From: JAICSD01 sp035637115
GTDB lineage: Bacteria > Acidobacteriota > Vicinamibacteria > Vicinamibacterales > 2-12-FULL-66-21
Direction of reading: 5' to 3'
Length of the DNA stretch: 64,000 nucleotides
Assembly (NCBI GenBank): GCA_035637115.1
Contig: DASPXV010000139.1
Location: 14,702 to 78,701 of the forward strand
Shown: positions 51,154-60,188 of the stretch, piece by piece
Layout of the letters: every line of letters starts with the position of its first letter
Numbering within the stretch: the stretch's first letter is position 1
The notes under the pieces: model-generated
What the model saw: only the letters and a program-made list of their open reading frames with translations
Told to the model about the DNA's origin: nothing
Database searches by the model: none
Program-made: the position numbers and the translations under genes

Positions 51154-52217
51154 CCACTCGTTCGGCGCCGGAACCTCGCCACAATCCCTACGCACTGATC
51201 CGGTATGCCATCGTGATGACGGCGCTCGCCGTCATCGTCGTCTGGTGCGGGTTCATCGTGCGCGACGCACTGCTGATCGTGTACGTGAGCATCGTCCTGG
51301 CCATCGGTTTCAGTCCGATCGTTCGCATGATCGAGCGACAGAAAGTTCTCCCGATCGCGAAACGCCTGCCGCGCTGGCTGGCGATCCTCATCCTGTACGT
51401 TGCGATTGTCGGATCGCTGGCCCTGGTGATCGTGCTCGTCTTTCCGCAGCTCGTGCGTCAGGCGTCCGCGCTGTGGGCCAAGCTGCCCGACATGTTCGAC
51501 CGGGTGCAGGAGTTCCTGATCAGCAAAGGCTGGTTGAAAGAGCACCTGACGATGCGCGAAGCGGTCGAGCGCGCGCCCGGTGGCGGTGGTGACGCGGTCG
51601 GCCGCGTGGCCGGTGCAGTCGCGAACGTCGCCGGCGGATTGTTCGGCGTCGTCACCACCCTGATCCTGACCTTCTACATGCTGGTGGATTCGTGGGCGCT
51701 GCGCACGTCGTGGCTGCGGCTGTTCCCGAAGCATCAGCGCGCCCGCGTCGATGCCGCAAGCCGCGAAGTGATGGTGAAGGTCAGTGCGTGGCTCGGTGGG
51801 CAACTGTTGCTCGCCGGCGCAATCGGCTCGACGTCGGCTGTCGGCCTGTGGGCGCTCGGCATTCCGTTCTTTTACGTGCTCGCCTTGTTGTCCGCGGTCG
51901 GCGAGATGATTCCTATCATTGGACCGATCCTGTCCGCGATCCCCGCCATTGCCGTGGCCTCGACCGTCGGCTTCAAGAAGGTCCTGGCAGTGATTGTGTT
52001 CTTCGTGCTGCAGCAGCAGCTCGAGAATCACATCCTCGTGCCGAAGATCATGTCGCGCCAGGTGGGCGTGAGTCCGGTGACGGTGATCGTGTCGTTACTG
52101 ATCGGCGGCTCGCTGCTGGGGATCGTCGGTGCAATCTTAGCCGTGCCGACGGCCGCAATTCTCCAGGTCATTGCGACCGAAATGATGGGCGACGAAGACG
52201 CGATTTCAGAGGAATAG
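51150..52217 (+). CDS. AI-2E family transporter (PerM-like)
   Basis: This 355-residue membrane protein has about eight helices in the AI-2 exporter/PerM layout: two N-terminal helices (YAIVMTALAVIVVWCGFIVRDALLIVYVSIVLAIGF), a cytosolic or periplasmic segment with RVQEFLISKGWLKEHL, then a C-terminal bundle with VVTTLILTFYMLVDS, LSAVGEMIPIIGPILSAIPA and EMIPIIGP, the conserved family loop. Members export small molecules or act in ion homeostasis; the name refers to autoinducer-2 and need not apply. GTG start inside the stop of the upstream aminotransferase. Confidence 0.85.
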   Translation: MTTRSAPEPRHNPYALIRYAIVMTALAVIVVWCGFIVRDALLIVYVSIVLAIGFSPIVRMIERQKVLPIAKRLPRWLAILILYVAIVGSLALVIVLVFPQLVRQASALWAKLPDMFDRVQEFLISKGWLKEHLTMREAVERAPGGGGDAVGRVAGAVANVAGGLFGVVTTLILTFYMLVDSWALRTSWLRLFPKHQRARVDAASREVMVKVSAWLGGQLLLAGAIGSTSAVGLWALGIPFFYVLALLSAVGEMIPIIGPILSAIPAIAVASTVGFKKVLAVIVFFVLQQQLENHILVPKIMSRQVGVSPVTVIVSLLIGGSLLGIVGAILAVPTAAILQVIATEMMGDEDAISEE

Positions 52218-52511
52218 GATTCCGATCCAGGGGACGACCGCGACAGCGATGTAGAAGGCGGCAAGTGCAGCAACGACATGGTGGACGGATCCAAGATGGA
52301 GCGCGATCCCGAAGCCGCCCGCAATCCCCTTGGCCGCCGCGAGCGCGATTCCCTGCCCCATCGTGGCCATCATCCACGCGAGGACGGGGTTGGCCTCCAT
52401 GTGGACACCGTAGACGGTCACTCCCACGTACGTAAGCACGCCGTCACACGCCTGCGCGAGTAGGAAGGCGACGACCACAAGATTGCCAAACCAGGCGGTT
52501 CGGACCCGCAT
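52206..52511 (-). CDS. Small membrane protein, DUF5658-like
   Basis: This 101-residue protein has three helices: FGNLVVVAFLLAQACDGVLTYVGV, ANPVLAWMMATMGQGIALAAAKGIAGGFGIALH and VVAALAAFYIAVAVVPWIGILFL. The pattern D-x-x-LT in helix 1 followed by EANP in the loop recalls DUF5658 proteins. It converges on and overlaps the AI-2E gene by 12 bp. Function unknown. Confidence 0.7.
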   Translation of the reverse strand: MRVRTAWFGNLVVVAFLLAQACDGVLTYVGVTVYGVHMEANPVLAWMMATMGQGIALAAAKGIAGGFGIALHLGSVHHVVAALAAFYIAVAVVPWIGILFL

Positions 52512-52541
52512 GGAAACTGCGATTTCAACCGGAGTGCCAGT

Positions 52542-52547
52542 TATACT
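52542..52547 (+). promoter_or_regulatory. -10 box TATACT
   Basis: TATACT lies 8 nt upstream of the ATG at 52556. Confidence 0.45.
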
Positions 52548-52555
52548 CGGCTGCT

Positions 52556-53737
52556 ATGCGCACTGACCCGCTGGCGTACCTTGGAAAAGAGCTCGACTCA
52601 CTCAAAGAGCAGAAGCTCTTCCGTCAGCTTCGCATCCTGGACGACGAGCAGAAGGCGCATACGACCGTGGACCACAAGTCCGTGGTCAACCTGTCCTCGA
52701 ACAACTACCTCGGCCTGACGACGCACCCGAAGCTCCGCCAGGCGGCGCTCAAGGCGATCGAGCAGTACGGCGTGGGAACTGGCTCCGTGCGGACCATCGC
52801 GGGAACGATGGAGATCCACATGGAGCTGGAGCGCCGACTCGCGGATTTCAAGAAAGTAGAGAAGGTCGTCGTTTTCCAGAGCGGCTTCACGGCAAACGCG
52901 GGAACCGTTTCCGCGATCCTGACGAAAGAAGATGTGGTCATCTCGGACGAGTTGAACCACGCAAGCATCATCGACGGCTGCCGTCTCAGCCGCGCAACCA
53001 TCAAGGTGTTCCCGCACAAAGATGTCGACGCGGCGCGTAAGGTCATCAAGGAGCTGCCCGTATCGCAGCGCAAGCTGCTCATCACCGACGGCGTATTCAG
53101 CATGGACGGCGATCTAGGGCCGCTGCCGGGTCTGTGCGAACTCGCGGAAGAAACCGGCTGCATCATGATGGTGGACGACGCGCATGCGAGCGGCGTGTTC
53201 GGAAAGAACGGGCGTGGCACTGTCGATCACTTCGGCATGCACGGCCGCCTGGACATCCAGGTGGGAACGCTGTCGAAGGCGGTCGGCGCGCTCGGCGGAT
53301 ACGTCGCCGGGAACGCGAACCTGATCGATTTTCTTTATCATCGGGCGCGTCCGTTCCTGTTCTCCACGTCGCATCCGCCGGCCGTCGTCCTGGCGTGCAT
53401 GGCCGCGCTGGATGTCCTGATGGAGGAGCCGGAAATCATCGAACGTCTCTGGGACAACACTCGTTTCTTCAAAGAGGGACTGCAGCGCCTCGGATTCAAC
53501 ACCGGCCTGAGCGAGAGTCCGATCACGCCCGTCATTACCGGCGAGGGAGCGAAGGCGATGCTGTTGTCCGACAAGCTGTTCGCGCGAGGGGTGTTTGCGC
53601 AAGGCATCGCGTTTCCGACCGTGGCGCGCGACAAGGCGCGCGTCCGGACGATCGTCACCGCGACGCATACACGCGAGGACCTGCAGTACGCGCTCGACGC
53701 ATTCGCGGCGGTGGGCCGGGAGATCGGCCTGATTTGA
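52556..53737 (+). CDS. Glycine C-acetyltransferase / AONS-family enzyme
   Basis: The 393-residue alpha-oxoamine synthase has family landmarks: VNLSSNNYLGLTTHPKL, GTGSVRTIAGTMEIHMELE, VVISDELNHASIIDGCRL, FSMDGDLGPLPGLCELAE, MMVDDAHASGVFGKNGRGT and VGTLSKAVGALGGYVAG with the PLP Lys in LSKAVG. The reaction joins an acyl-CoA and an amino acid with CO2 release or transfers acetyl to glycine. The threonine-catabolic Kbl and biotin-forming BioF cannot be separated by eye; no tdh or bio neighbour is present. Confidence 0.85.
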   Translation: MRTDPLAYLGKELDSLKEQKLFRQLRILDDEQKAHTTVDHKSVVNLSSNNYLGLTTHPKLRQAALKAIEQYGVGTGSVRTIAGTMEIHMELERRLADFKKVEKVVVFQSGFTANAGTVSAILTKEDVVISDELNHASIIDGCRLSRATIKVFPHKDVDAARKVIKELPVSQRKLLITDGVFSMDGDLGPLPGLCELAEETGCIMMVDDAHASGVFGKNGRGTVDHFGMHGRLDIQVGTLSKAVGALGGYVAGNANLIDFLYHRARPFLFSTSHPPAVVLACMAALDVLMEEPEIIERLWDNTRFFKEGLQRLGFNTGLSESPITPVITGEGAKAMLLSDKLFARGVFAQGIAFPTVARDKARVRTIVTATHTREDLQYALDAFAAVGREIGLI

Positions 53738-53749
53738 AATTGATCTGAA

Positions 53750-54940
53750 TTGGCCAAAACGCACACTGCGGGGCCGTCCAGGCCGCACTGGTTCGACGCG
53801 TGGACGCGCGACATCGCGCGGGACGTGACGGCAGACGATCTGGAGCGGCTGTTCACGCACGACACGCGCGACGCGTACCGGTTCTTCACGCGCGGGCTCG
53901 ACGAGGACAGGCTCGCGCGCAAACCATGGTGGCGCCGTCAGATCGTTCGCATCCGCCAGGTCTTCGTTGCGTTCACACTGAAGCTGTCACCGGCGCGGCG
54001 TTCTCTTTATTTGATCTCGCTCGTGGTCGCGCTGATCGGCGTGCTGAAGCTCTACCGCGGCTGGTCGACGATCTCCGTCCCGTTCGGCACGCCGTTCTTC
54101 AGAGTCGCGATCTTCGCGCCACAGTGGGCGGATGGCACCATCGCGCTACTCGTCAGCATCATCCTGTTCAACCTGCTCGTGCTGCTTGAAGTGGCCGATC
54201 GCCTCTCGTTGAAAGGGGAACTCGAAGTCGCGCGCGAGATCCAGCTGGCGATGCTGCCGACCGGCACGTACGAAGCGGGAGACGCGGAAATCTGCGGCGT
54301 GACGCGGCCGGCCAACACGGTCGGCGGCGATTTCTACGACGTCCTGCCGCTCACGGAGGATCCGGAAGGGCGCGTTATCGTGACGATCGGGGATGTGGCG
54401 GGGAAGGGAAGCCCCGCTGCGCTCCTGATGGCATTGCTGCTCGCGGTACTGCGGACGCTGGTCGACGAGAGACTCGAGGCGCGTGCGCTCGTCGCGCGGC
54501 TCAACACGCAGATCTGCCGTCACAGTCCCGGATCGCGGTTCATCACGCTCTTTTACGGCGTCTACACGCCGTCAACCGGCGCGCTGACCTACGTCAATGC
54601 GGGTCAAAACCCGCCGCTGCTCCGTCGCGCGGACGGCACGATCGAGCGGCTCGGTGGAACAGGCATTGCGCTCGGCATGTTCGAGTTGTCCACGTATGAC
54701 GCGGTGAGCACGTCGGTCCAACATGGTGATCTGCTCGTCCTCTACAGCGACGGCATTACCGAGGCAGAGAATCCAGGGGGACAGCCGTTCGAAGAAAGCG
54801 GGCTCGAGCGGTTTCTCGCGGCGCGCGGATCGCAATCACCAGCCGTCCTCGCGCCGGCGATCCTGCAGGCGGTCGAGGCACACGCGCGCGACTCGCGTTT
54901 CACGGATGATTTGACGGTCCTCATCCTTAAGAGGACGTAG
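53750..54940 (+). CDS. Membrane PP2C-type phosphatase, RsbU/SpoIIE-like
   Basis: In this 396-residue protein, residues about 75-145 hold two to three membrane helices (SLYLISLVVALIGVLKLYRG, TIALLVSIILFNLLVLLEVADR). The C-terminal phosphatase domain starts EVAREIQLAMLPTGTYEAGDAEI and has GGDFYDVLPL and VTIGDVAGKGSPAALLMALLLAVLRTL, with metal-binding Asp residues, plus LLVLYSDGITEAENPGG and FTDDLTVLILKR. Such enzymes dephosphorylate anti-sigma antagonist proteins, but no partner is nearby. The start is a TTG just behind the preceding gene. Confidence 0.85.
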   Translation: MAKTHTAGPSRPHWFDAWTRDIARDVTADDLERLFTHDTRDAYRFFTRGLDEDRLARKPWWRRQIVRIRQVFVAFTLKLSPARRSLYLISLVVALIGVLKLYRGWSTISVPFGTPFFRVAIFAPQWADGTIALLVSIILFNLLVLLEVADRLSLKGELEVAREIQLAMLPTGTYEAGDAEICGVTRPANTVGGDFYDVLPLTEDPEGRVIVTIGDVAGKGSPAALLMALLLAVLRTLVDERLEARALVARLNTQICRHSPGSRFITLFYGVYTPSTGALTYVNAGQNPPLLRRADGTIERLGGTGIALGMFELSTYDAVSTSVQHGDLLVLYSDGITEAENPGGQPFEESGLERFLAARGSQSPAVLAPAILQAVEAHARDSRFTDDLTVLILKRT

Positions 54941-54991
54941 TTCGTCCCAGCACCGGCGCGCCGCGTTCCGGTGTCTAATAATTGCACTCTC

Positions 54992-57637
54992 ATGACGATC
55001 CGCCGCGTCCTCGCGTGCGCGTCGCTCGCAATGTGGCCGGCCCTGGCTGCGGCGCAGTCGCCTGCTCCGCAGGGAACGGCGGCGCAGGTGGACGGCGTCA
55101 CCCGGCTCGTCGACACGATTGAGAAACTGACTGCGGCGGGAGACAGCAACGCGCTTCGCGCCCTGGCGACCTCCGAGGTGCCGCCGGCACAGCTATCCGA
55201 TTTCGTACTCAGCATGACGTTCCCACGCGCGACGCGCTCCGCGGTCAAGGAGCGCGATCGCACCGCAACGGCAGACGGCAAGATCCGGCTGCTGCTCGAG
55301 ACGTTCACCGAGCGCGACGGAGAAGGCCGCGTGGCGTCGTGGCGCATGGACGTTGTCCCGGAGGGTGCCAGCAATGGGCCGTGGCGGATTGCCGCCGTCG
55401 ATCGGCTCAGCGTCGTCAACGGCCTGTTCCACCTCGCGCTCGACACGACTACGGAGTACGACGTGCACAACCTCGTCGTCGCAGCGCCCGACCTGACGCT
55501 GTCGATTCCCGTGGGATCGGCTTTCATGTCGAAAACGCCCGATGGTCCGACGGCGATGGTCGTCCTCGGACGCGGGCGCGCGGCGTTCTCTCCCAAGCCG
55601 GAAGCGGAACGCGGCCAGGTCCGCATCTTTTCAGGCGCTGAGGCACTGAAAGCGGATTTTGATGCGGTCTTCATCCGCATGAACCCGGGCGCCTTCGATC
55701 GCACGGTCGCCGCGGGTGCGCTGAAGCCTCGCTCCACGGATCCCGCTCGCGCGCGGCGCGCGGCGCAAGTCTTCGAGACGTACTTGCCCAAGAGCTTCCA
55801 GATCGATCTGAGCGACCTGAGCACTTCCACATGGTCGCTGGTCCCTTCGCAGGCGGACTTCGTCGCGGAGATCGTGACGAGCCGTTACGGTCCGCTCACC
55901 TACGCGCGTGCGAGCTCGGAACCCGAGGACATTTCGTTCTTCGATCGCCGGCGTCACCGCAACATCGCTGTGTATCCATCGGACGAGCACGTCGCGGAGG
56001 GCAACCGGTTTTTCAGCGAGGACGATCGCCGGGAGTACGACGTGACGCGCTACGAGCTCGAGACGTCGTTCGCTCCCGATCGAAGCTGGGTCGACGGAAC
56101 GGCGAAGCTCTCGGTTCGGGCGCTGTCCCCGTACTTTTCCACGCTGACCTTGCGGCTTGCCGAGCCGCTCGTCGTACGCAGTGTGACGTCGCCGCAGTTC
56201 GGCCGCCTGCTGCACTTGCGCGTCGTCGGCCAGAACAACGTGCTCATTGGGTTCCCGGCAACGATGGTCGGCGACGCGGAGTTCGATCTCGTCATCACCT
56301 ACGGCGGCCGGCTGCCGCCGCAGGGCATTGATCGGGAAGCCGTCGCGATCCAGCAGGAGCGCGGCACGGAAGACACGATCGTCATTCCGTCGGAGCCGCA
56401 GTACACCTATAGCAATCGCAGTTACTGGTATCCACAGTCCACGGTCAGTGATTACGCAACTGCGAGGCTGACGCTCACCGTGCCGGCGGATCTCGATGTC
56501 GTCGCCAGCGGCGCGCGACAGGGTCCGCCAACGGTGCTGGAGGCCGCTCCGGGGCAGCGTTCCCGGAAGCGCGTCGTGTTCGAAGCGCGTCAACCAACGC
56601 GCTATCTCGCGGTTCTCATCAGCCGTTTCCAGACCGGTCCGGTGACGCAGCTCAAGCTGCGCGATGACGACGAACCGGTTGCGCTGACCGTCGCGGCGAA
56701 TCCGAGACAGATGTCGAAGGCGCGCGGGCTGACGGAGAAGACAGCAGAAATCCTGAAGTTCTACACGTCGCTGCTCGCTGACGCTCCCTACGACGCGTTC
56801 ACGCTCGCCGTGACCGAAAGTGACGTGCCTGGCGGCCACAGTCCCGCGTATTTCGCCATGCTCAACCAGCCGATGCCGACGTCGCCGTTCGTGTGGAACA
56901 ACGATCCCGTCTCGTTCCAGAACTATCCGTCGTTTTTCATCGCGCACGAGATCGCACACCAGTGGTGGGGACAGGCGGTCGGGTGGAAAAATTACCACGA
57001 GCAGTGGCTCAGCGAAGGATTCGCGCAGTACTTCGCCGCGCTGTATGCCGAACGCGAGCGTGGTCCCGACCAGTTCACGTCCGTCCTTCGCCAGATGCGC
57101 AAATGGGCGATCGCGCTCTCCCCGCAGGGGCCCGTCTATCTCGGGTACCGCCTCGGCCACATCCGCGGCGAGGGACGCACGTTCCGCGCGCTCGTCTACA
57201 ACAAGGGGGCGATGGTCCTGCACATGCTCCGCCGCCTTCTCGGTGACGAGGCGTTCTTTGCGGGCCTGAGAGATTTCTACGCGACGTGGCGCTACAACAA
57301 GGCGGGCACCGACGACTTCCGCCAGGCGATGGAGAAAGCAGGCGGCGGCCGTCCACTCTCGCGGTTCTTCGATAGGTGGATTTATGGCAGCGGCATTCCG
57401 ACGGTGCGCTTCACGTCGACGGTTGTTGGCAACGAGTTGAAGGTGCGGTTCGAACAAAGAGGCGACGTGTTCGATTTTCCTATTACGGTGACTGTGACCT
57501 ACACGGACGGCACATCTCAGGACGTCGTGGTTGCGGTAACGGACAGAGCCGTCGAACGGATGATCCCATTGAAGGGCTCTGTGCGGGCGATTGAAGTCAA
57601 CAAGGATGCGGGCGCCCTGGCTGACATAGAGAAGTAG
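54992..57637 (+). CDS. M1 family zinc aminopeptidase
   Basis: The 881-residue secreted peptidase has a signal peptide (MTIRRVLACASLAMWPALAAAQ). The first 350 residues form an extra N-terminal domain not typical of M1 enzymes (LRIAAVDRLSVV-like, many beta strands). The M1 core follows: DREYDVTRYELETSF, WYPQSTVSDYATARLTLTVP, and HEIAHQWWGQ at 651-660 with the third zinc ligand Glu674 in LSEGFAQYF. It removes N-terminal residues from peptides in the periplasm. TAATAAT about 9 nt before the ATG suggests leaderless transcription. Confidence 0.88.
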   Translation: MTIRRVLACASLAMWPALAAAQSPAPQGTAAQVDGVTRLVDTIEKLTAAGDSNALRALATSEVPPAQLSDFVLSMTFPRATRSAVKERDRTATADGKIRLLLETFTERDGEGRVASWRMDVVPEGASNGPWRIAAVDRLSVVNGLFHLALDTTTEYDVHNLVVAAPDLTLSIPVGSAFMSKTPDGPTAMVVLGRGRAAFSPKPEAERGQVRIFSGAEALKADFDAVFIRMNPGAFDRTVAAGALKPRSTDPARARRAAQVFETYLPKSFQIDLSDLSTSTWSLVPSQADFVAEIVTSRYGPLTYARASSEPEDISFFDRRRHRNIAVYPSDEHVAEGNRFFSEDDRREYDVTRYELETSFAPDRSWVDGTAKLSVRALSPYFSTLTLRLAEPLVVRSVTSPQFGRLLHLRVVGQNNVLIGFPATMVGDAEFDLVITYGGRLPPQGIDREAVAIQQERGTEDTIVIPSEPQYTYSNRSYWYPQSTVSDYATARLTLTVPADLDVVASGARQGPPTVLEAAPGQRSRKRVVFEARQPTRYLAVLISRFQTGPVTQLKLRDDDEPVALTVAANPRQMSKARGLTEKTAEILKFYTSLLADAPYDAFTLAVTESDVPGGHSPAYFAMLNQPMPTSPFVWNNDPVSFQNYPSFFIAHEIAHQWWGQAVGWKNYHEQWLSEGFAQYFAALYAERERGPDQFTSVLRQMRKWAIALSPQGPVYLGYRLGHIRGEGRTFRALVYNKGAMVLHMLRRLLGDEAFFAGLRDFYATWRYNKAGTDDFRQAMEKAGGGRPLSRFFDRWIYGSGIPTVRFTSTVVGNELKVRFEQRGDVFDFPITVTVTYTDGTSQDVVVAVTDRAVERMIPLKGSVRAIEVNKDAGALADIEK

Positions 57638-57638
57638 A

Positions 57639-57644
57639 TATAAT
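57639..57644 (+). promoter_or_regulatory. -10 box TATAAT
   Basis: A perfect TATAAT lies 9 nt upstream of the nuoG-like ATG at 57654, overlapping the stop region of the M1 gene. No convincing -35 at 17 bp. Confidence 0.5.
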
Positions 57645-57653
57645 CGATAAGTT

Positions 57654-59450
57654 ATGGAGACCGTAACCCTTACGATCGATGGCCGGAAGCTCACGGTGGA
57701 GAAGGGCAAGACCGTGCTGCAGGCTGCGATCGAGCACGGCATCAAGGTTCCCTACTACTGCTATCACCCCGGACTCGGCATCGATGGGTCCTGCCGCGTC
57801 TGCCTGGTGAAGATCGAAAAGATGCCGAAGCTGCAGACGTCGTGCTCGACGCCTGTGGCGGAGGGGATGGTGGTCATGACCGGGACGCCCGACGTCGTCG
57901 AGGCGCGTGCGAGCGTGTTCGAGTTCCTCCTGATCAATCACCCGCTCGACTGCCCCGTGTGCGACAAGGGGGGCGAGTGTCCGCTGCAGGATTTCTCGTA
58001 TTCGTTCGGGCCCAACGAGAGCCGCATGGAGTTCCCGCGCCGCGTCTTCGACGGCGAAGGTGTGAAGGCGGACGTCGACTTCGGGCCGACGTTGATGCTG
58101 AACCGCAACCGCTGCATCCTGTGTACGCGGTGCGTCCGCTTCATGAAAGAAATCGACGGGGACGCGCAGATCAACATTACCGATCGCGGCTACGGCAGCG
58201 AGATCGCGACGTTCCAGGAAGAGGGAGTGCATTCGCTGCTCTCCGGAAACCTCATGGACGTCTGCCCGGTTGGCGCGATCACCACGCGCGATTACCGGTT
58301 CAAGTCGCGTCCATGGGACAACCCCGAGGCGGTGGATTCGATTTGCACGTTCTGCGAGAAGGGTTGCAACACGACGGCGTGGCTCAAGGCCAAACCGGAA
58401 TGGGCGAAGGGGGCGCGGCTCGCGCGGATTACGCCGCGCTACAACCCCGAGGTGAACGATTATTGGATGTGCGATATCGGCCGCTTCGACTATCACTGGA
58501 TCGAAGGAGACGACCGCCTCGGACGCGCGCTGGTGCGTGATGCGAGCGGCGAGCAGAAGCCGGTGGACATGCGCGAGGCGCTCGCGAAGATCGCCGACCT
58601 GGTGGCGGCGAACGGCGGGACGCCGGCGCTGCGGTTTCTTATTTCCGCCCACGCCTCGATCGAGGAACTGTTCCTGATCGGGCGTCTGGGTGGCGCGTTT
58701 GGATTGCCCGAAGACGGCGTCGCGATCAGCTGGCGGACACGCGAAAAGCCGCAGCCGCCGAATACGAAGTTCAAAATTCCGCCAATCGATGCGCCGAACG
58801 TAAAGGGGGCGCAGGACCTCGGATTTCCGGCGCGCGCAGCCGCGAACGGCGAGGCCGATCTTTCAGCGTTCCGCCGCCGCGTCGAAGCGGGCGAGGTCAG
58901 GGCATTGTTCGTGTTCGATCCAGGTCCGGCCGGATCGATCGGCGATCTGGCGTGGCTGATCGACGCGCGCAAGTCCGGCAACCTTCCACTGCTCATCGTG
59001 CAGGGCGTGCTTCTGACCGATCTCGCGCGCGCAGCAGACGTAGTGCTGCCCGGCGTCTCGTCTTACGAAAAGGACGCGGCGTACGTGAACCAGCAGGGAC
59101 GCCTGCAGGCGGCGGCGCGCGCGCTGCCGCCGCCAGGCGATGCGCAGGAAGACTGGCAGATCTTCGTGAACCTCGCGATGGTCCTGGGCCAGACGCTCAA
59201 TTACACGAGCAGCGCGCACGTTCGCGGCGACGTCGCGCGCGCGATGAGCGGCAACGAAACCTACGCGGCGCTGACGGACCTCGCGTTTGTACACCCCCTC
59301 ACGGCGAAGCACTGGCTGGATGCGTCGAATCCGTCGGAACGTTGGAAGTGGGACGTCATGTTCCAGGACCTGCCGCCGGTGAAGTTCGAAGGACGGCCGG
59401 ATCCGACGTCGATCCCGGCGAACGCGATCCGCCTGCAGAAAGTCGATTGA
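57654..59450 (+). CDS. nuoG: NADH-quinone oxidoreductase subunit G-like protein
   Basis: The 598-residue iron-sulfur protein has a [2Fe-2S] ferredoxin domain with Cys36, 47, 50 and 64 (YYCYHPGLGIDGSCRVC, TSCSTPV). A His/Cys [4Fe-4S] site follows (NHPLDCPVCDKGGECPLQD), then CILCTRC with a CPVGA partner, and the N7-type cluster CTFCEKGC with MCDIGR (the latter is kept only in some NuoG). The C-terminal molybdopterin-like domain is shortened compared with the ~900-residue NuoG. No other nuo gene is in the window, so it belongs to complex I encoded elsewhere or to a related soluble dehydrogenase. Confidence 0.85.
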   Translation: METVTLTIDGRKLTVEKGKTVLQAAIEHGIKVPYYCYHPGLGIDGSCRVCLVKIEKMPKLQTSCSTPVAEGMVVMTGTPDVVEARASVFEFLLINHPLDCPVCDKGGECPLQDFSYSFGPNESRMEFPRRVFDGEGVKADVDFGPTLMLNRNRCILCTRCVRFMKEIDGDAQINITDRGYGSEIATFQEEGVHSLLSGNLMDVCPVGAITTRDYRFKSRPWDNPEAVDSICTFCEKGCNTTAWLKAKPEWAKGARLARITPRYNPEVNDYWMCDIGRFDYHWIEGDDRLGRALVRDASGEQKPVDMREALAKIADLVAANGGTPALRFLISAHASIEELFLIGRLGGAFGLPEDGVAISWRTREKPQPPNTKFKIPPIDAPNVKGAQDLGFPARAAANGEADLSAFRRRVEAGEVRALFVFDPGPAGSIGDLAWLIDARKSGNLPLLIVQGVLLTDLARAADVVLPGVSSYEKDAAYVNQQGRLQAAARALPPPGDAQEDWQIFVNLAMVLGQTLNYTSSAHVRGDVARAMSGNETYAALTDLAFVHPLTAKHWLDASNPSERWKWDVMFQDLPPVKFEGRPDPTSIPANAIRLQKVD

Positions 59451-59457
59451 CGTTCGC

Positions 59458-60183
59458 ATGAACCAGAACGTCTCGCTCCTCGCGGCGTTTGCTGCCGGCT
59501 TTCTCTCGTTCGTCTCTCCGTGCGTCCTGCCGCTGATCCCCGGCTACATCTCATTCGTATCGGGTGTCTCGGTCGAGGAGATGCGCGCCGACGCCGCTCC
59601 AACGACGTCCCGGCTGCAGGTCTTTCTTACATCGCTTGCCTTCGTGATTGGGTTTTCGATCGTGTTCGTGGCGCTCGGCGCATCTGCCACCGCCATCGGG
59701 AAGTTCATGTTCGCGAAGCTGCCGCTGCTGAGCAAGATCGCAGGGGGCATCCTCATCGTCTTCGGCCTGCACACGATGGGGGTGTTCAGGCTGGCGTTCC
59801 TCGAAACCGAGAAGCGCGTGCACTCACAGCGGAAGCCGGCCGGTCCGCTCGGCGCGATGCTCGTCGGCGTCGCGTTCGCATTCGGATGGACGCCGTGCAT
59901 CGGTCCGATCCTCGGGGGTATTCTCGCGATCGCCGGATCCAGGAACACCGTCAGCGAAGGGATCACGCTGCTGGCGGTGTACTCGCTCGGTCTCGGTATC
60001 CCGTTCCTGCTGACGTCGCTGGCGATCAACCAGTTCTTCGGCGCGGCAAAACGAATCCGGAAGTACTACCATACGATCGAGCTCGTGTCGGGAGCGCTGC
60101 TCATCGCGATCGGCGTATTGATCGTGACGGGACAGCTCACGATCATCACGCGCTTCCTGCAGCCGTACCTGCCGACGTTCTGA
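59458..60183 (+). CDS. ccdA: Cytochrome c biogenesis protein CcdA family
   Basis: The 241-residue membrane protein has about six helices. The redox Cys pair lies in FVSPCVLPLIPGYISF and FGWTPCIGPILGGIL, the two Pro-Cys motifs of CcdA. It transfers electrons from the cytoplasmic thioredoxin to the periplasm for apocytochrome or disulfide reduction. It starts 7 bp after the nuoG-like gene and may share its transcript. Confidence 0.92.
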   Translation: MNQNVSLLAAFAAGFLSFVSPCVLPLIPGYISFVSGVSVEEMRADAAPTTSRLQVFLTSLAFVIGFSIVFVALGASATAIGKFMFAKLPLLSKIAGGILIVFGLHTMGVFRLAFLETEKRVHSQRKPAGPLGAMLVGVAFAFGWTPCIGPILGGILAIAGSRNTVSEGITLLAVYSLGLGIPFLLTSLAINQFFGAAKRIRKYYHTIELVSGALLIAIGVLIVTGQLTIITRFLQPYLPTF

Positions 60184-60188
60184 TTTTT

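Noticed and set aside
52556..53737. Biotin biosynthesis gene bioF
   Set aside because: The sequence fits the alpha-oxoamine synthase family in general, but no bio gene is nearby; left as a Kbl/AONS-type enzyme.
55631..57745. Minus-strand open frame of about 700 codons opposite the M1 peptidase
   Set aside because: Composition (Arg, His, Val runs) is that of an antisense shadow; HEIAHQWWGQ on the plus strand settles the coding strand.
57654..59450. Catalytic molybdenum formate dehydrogenase
   Set aside because: The order of iron-sulfur motifs is that of NuoG and the molybdopterin-like domain is short, with no recognisable Cys or Sec active site.
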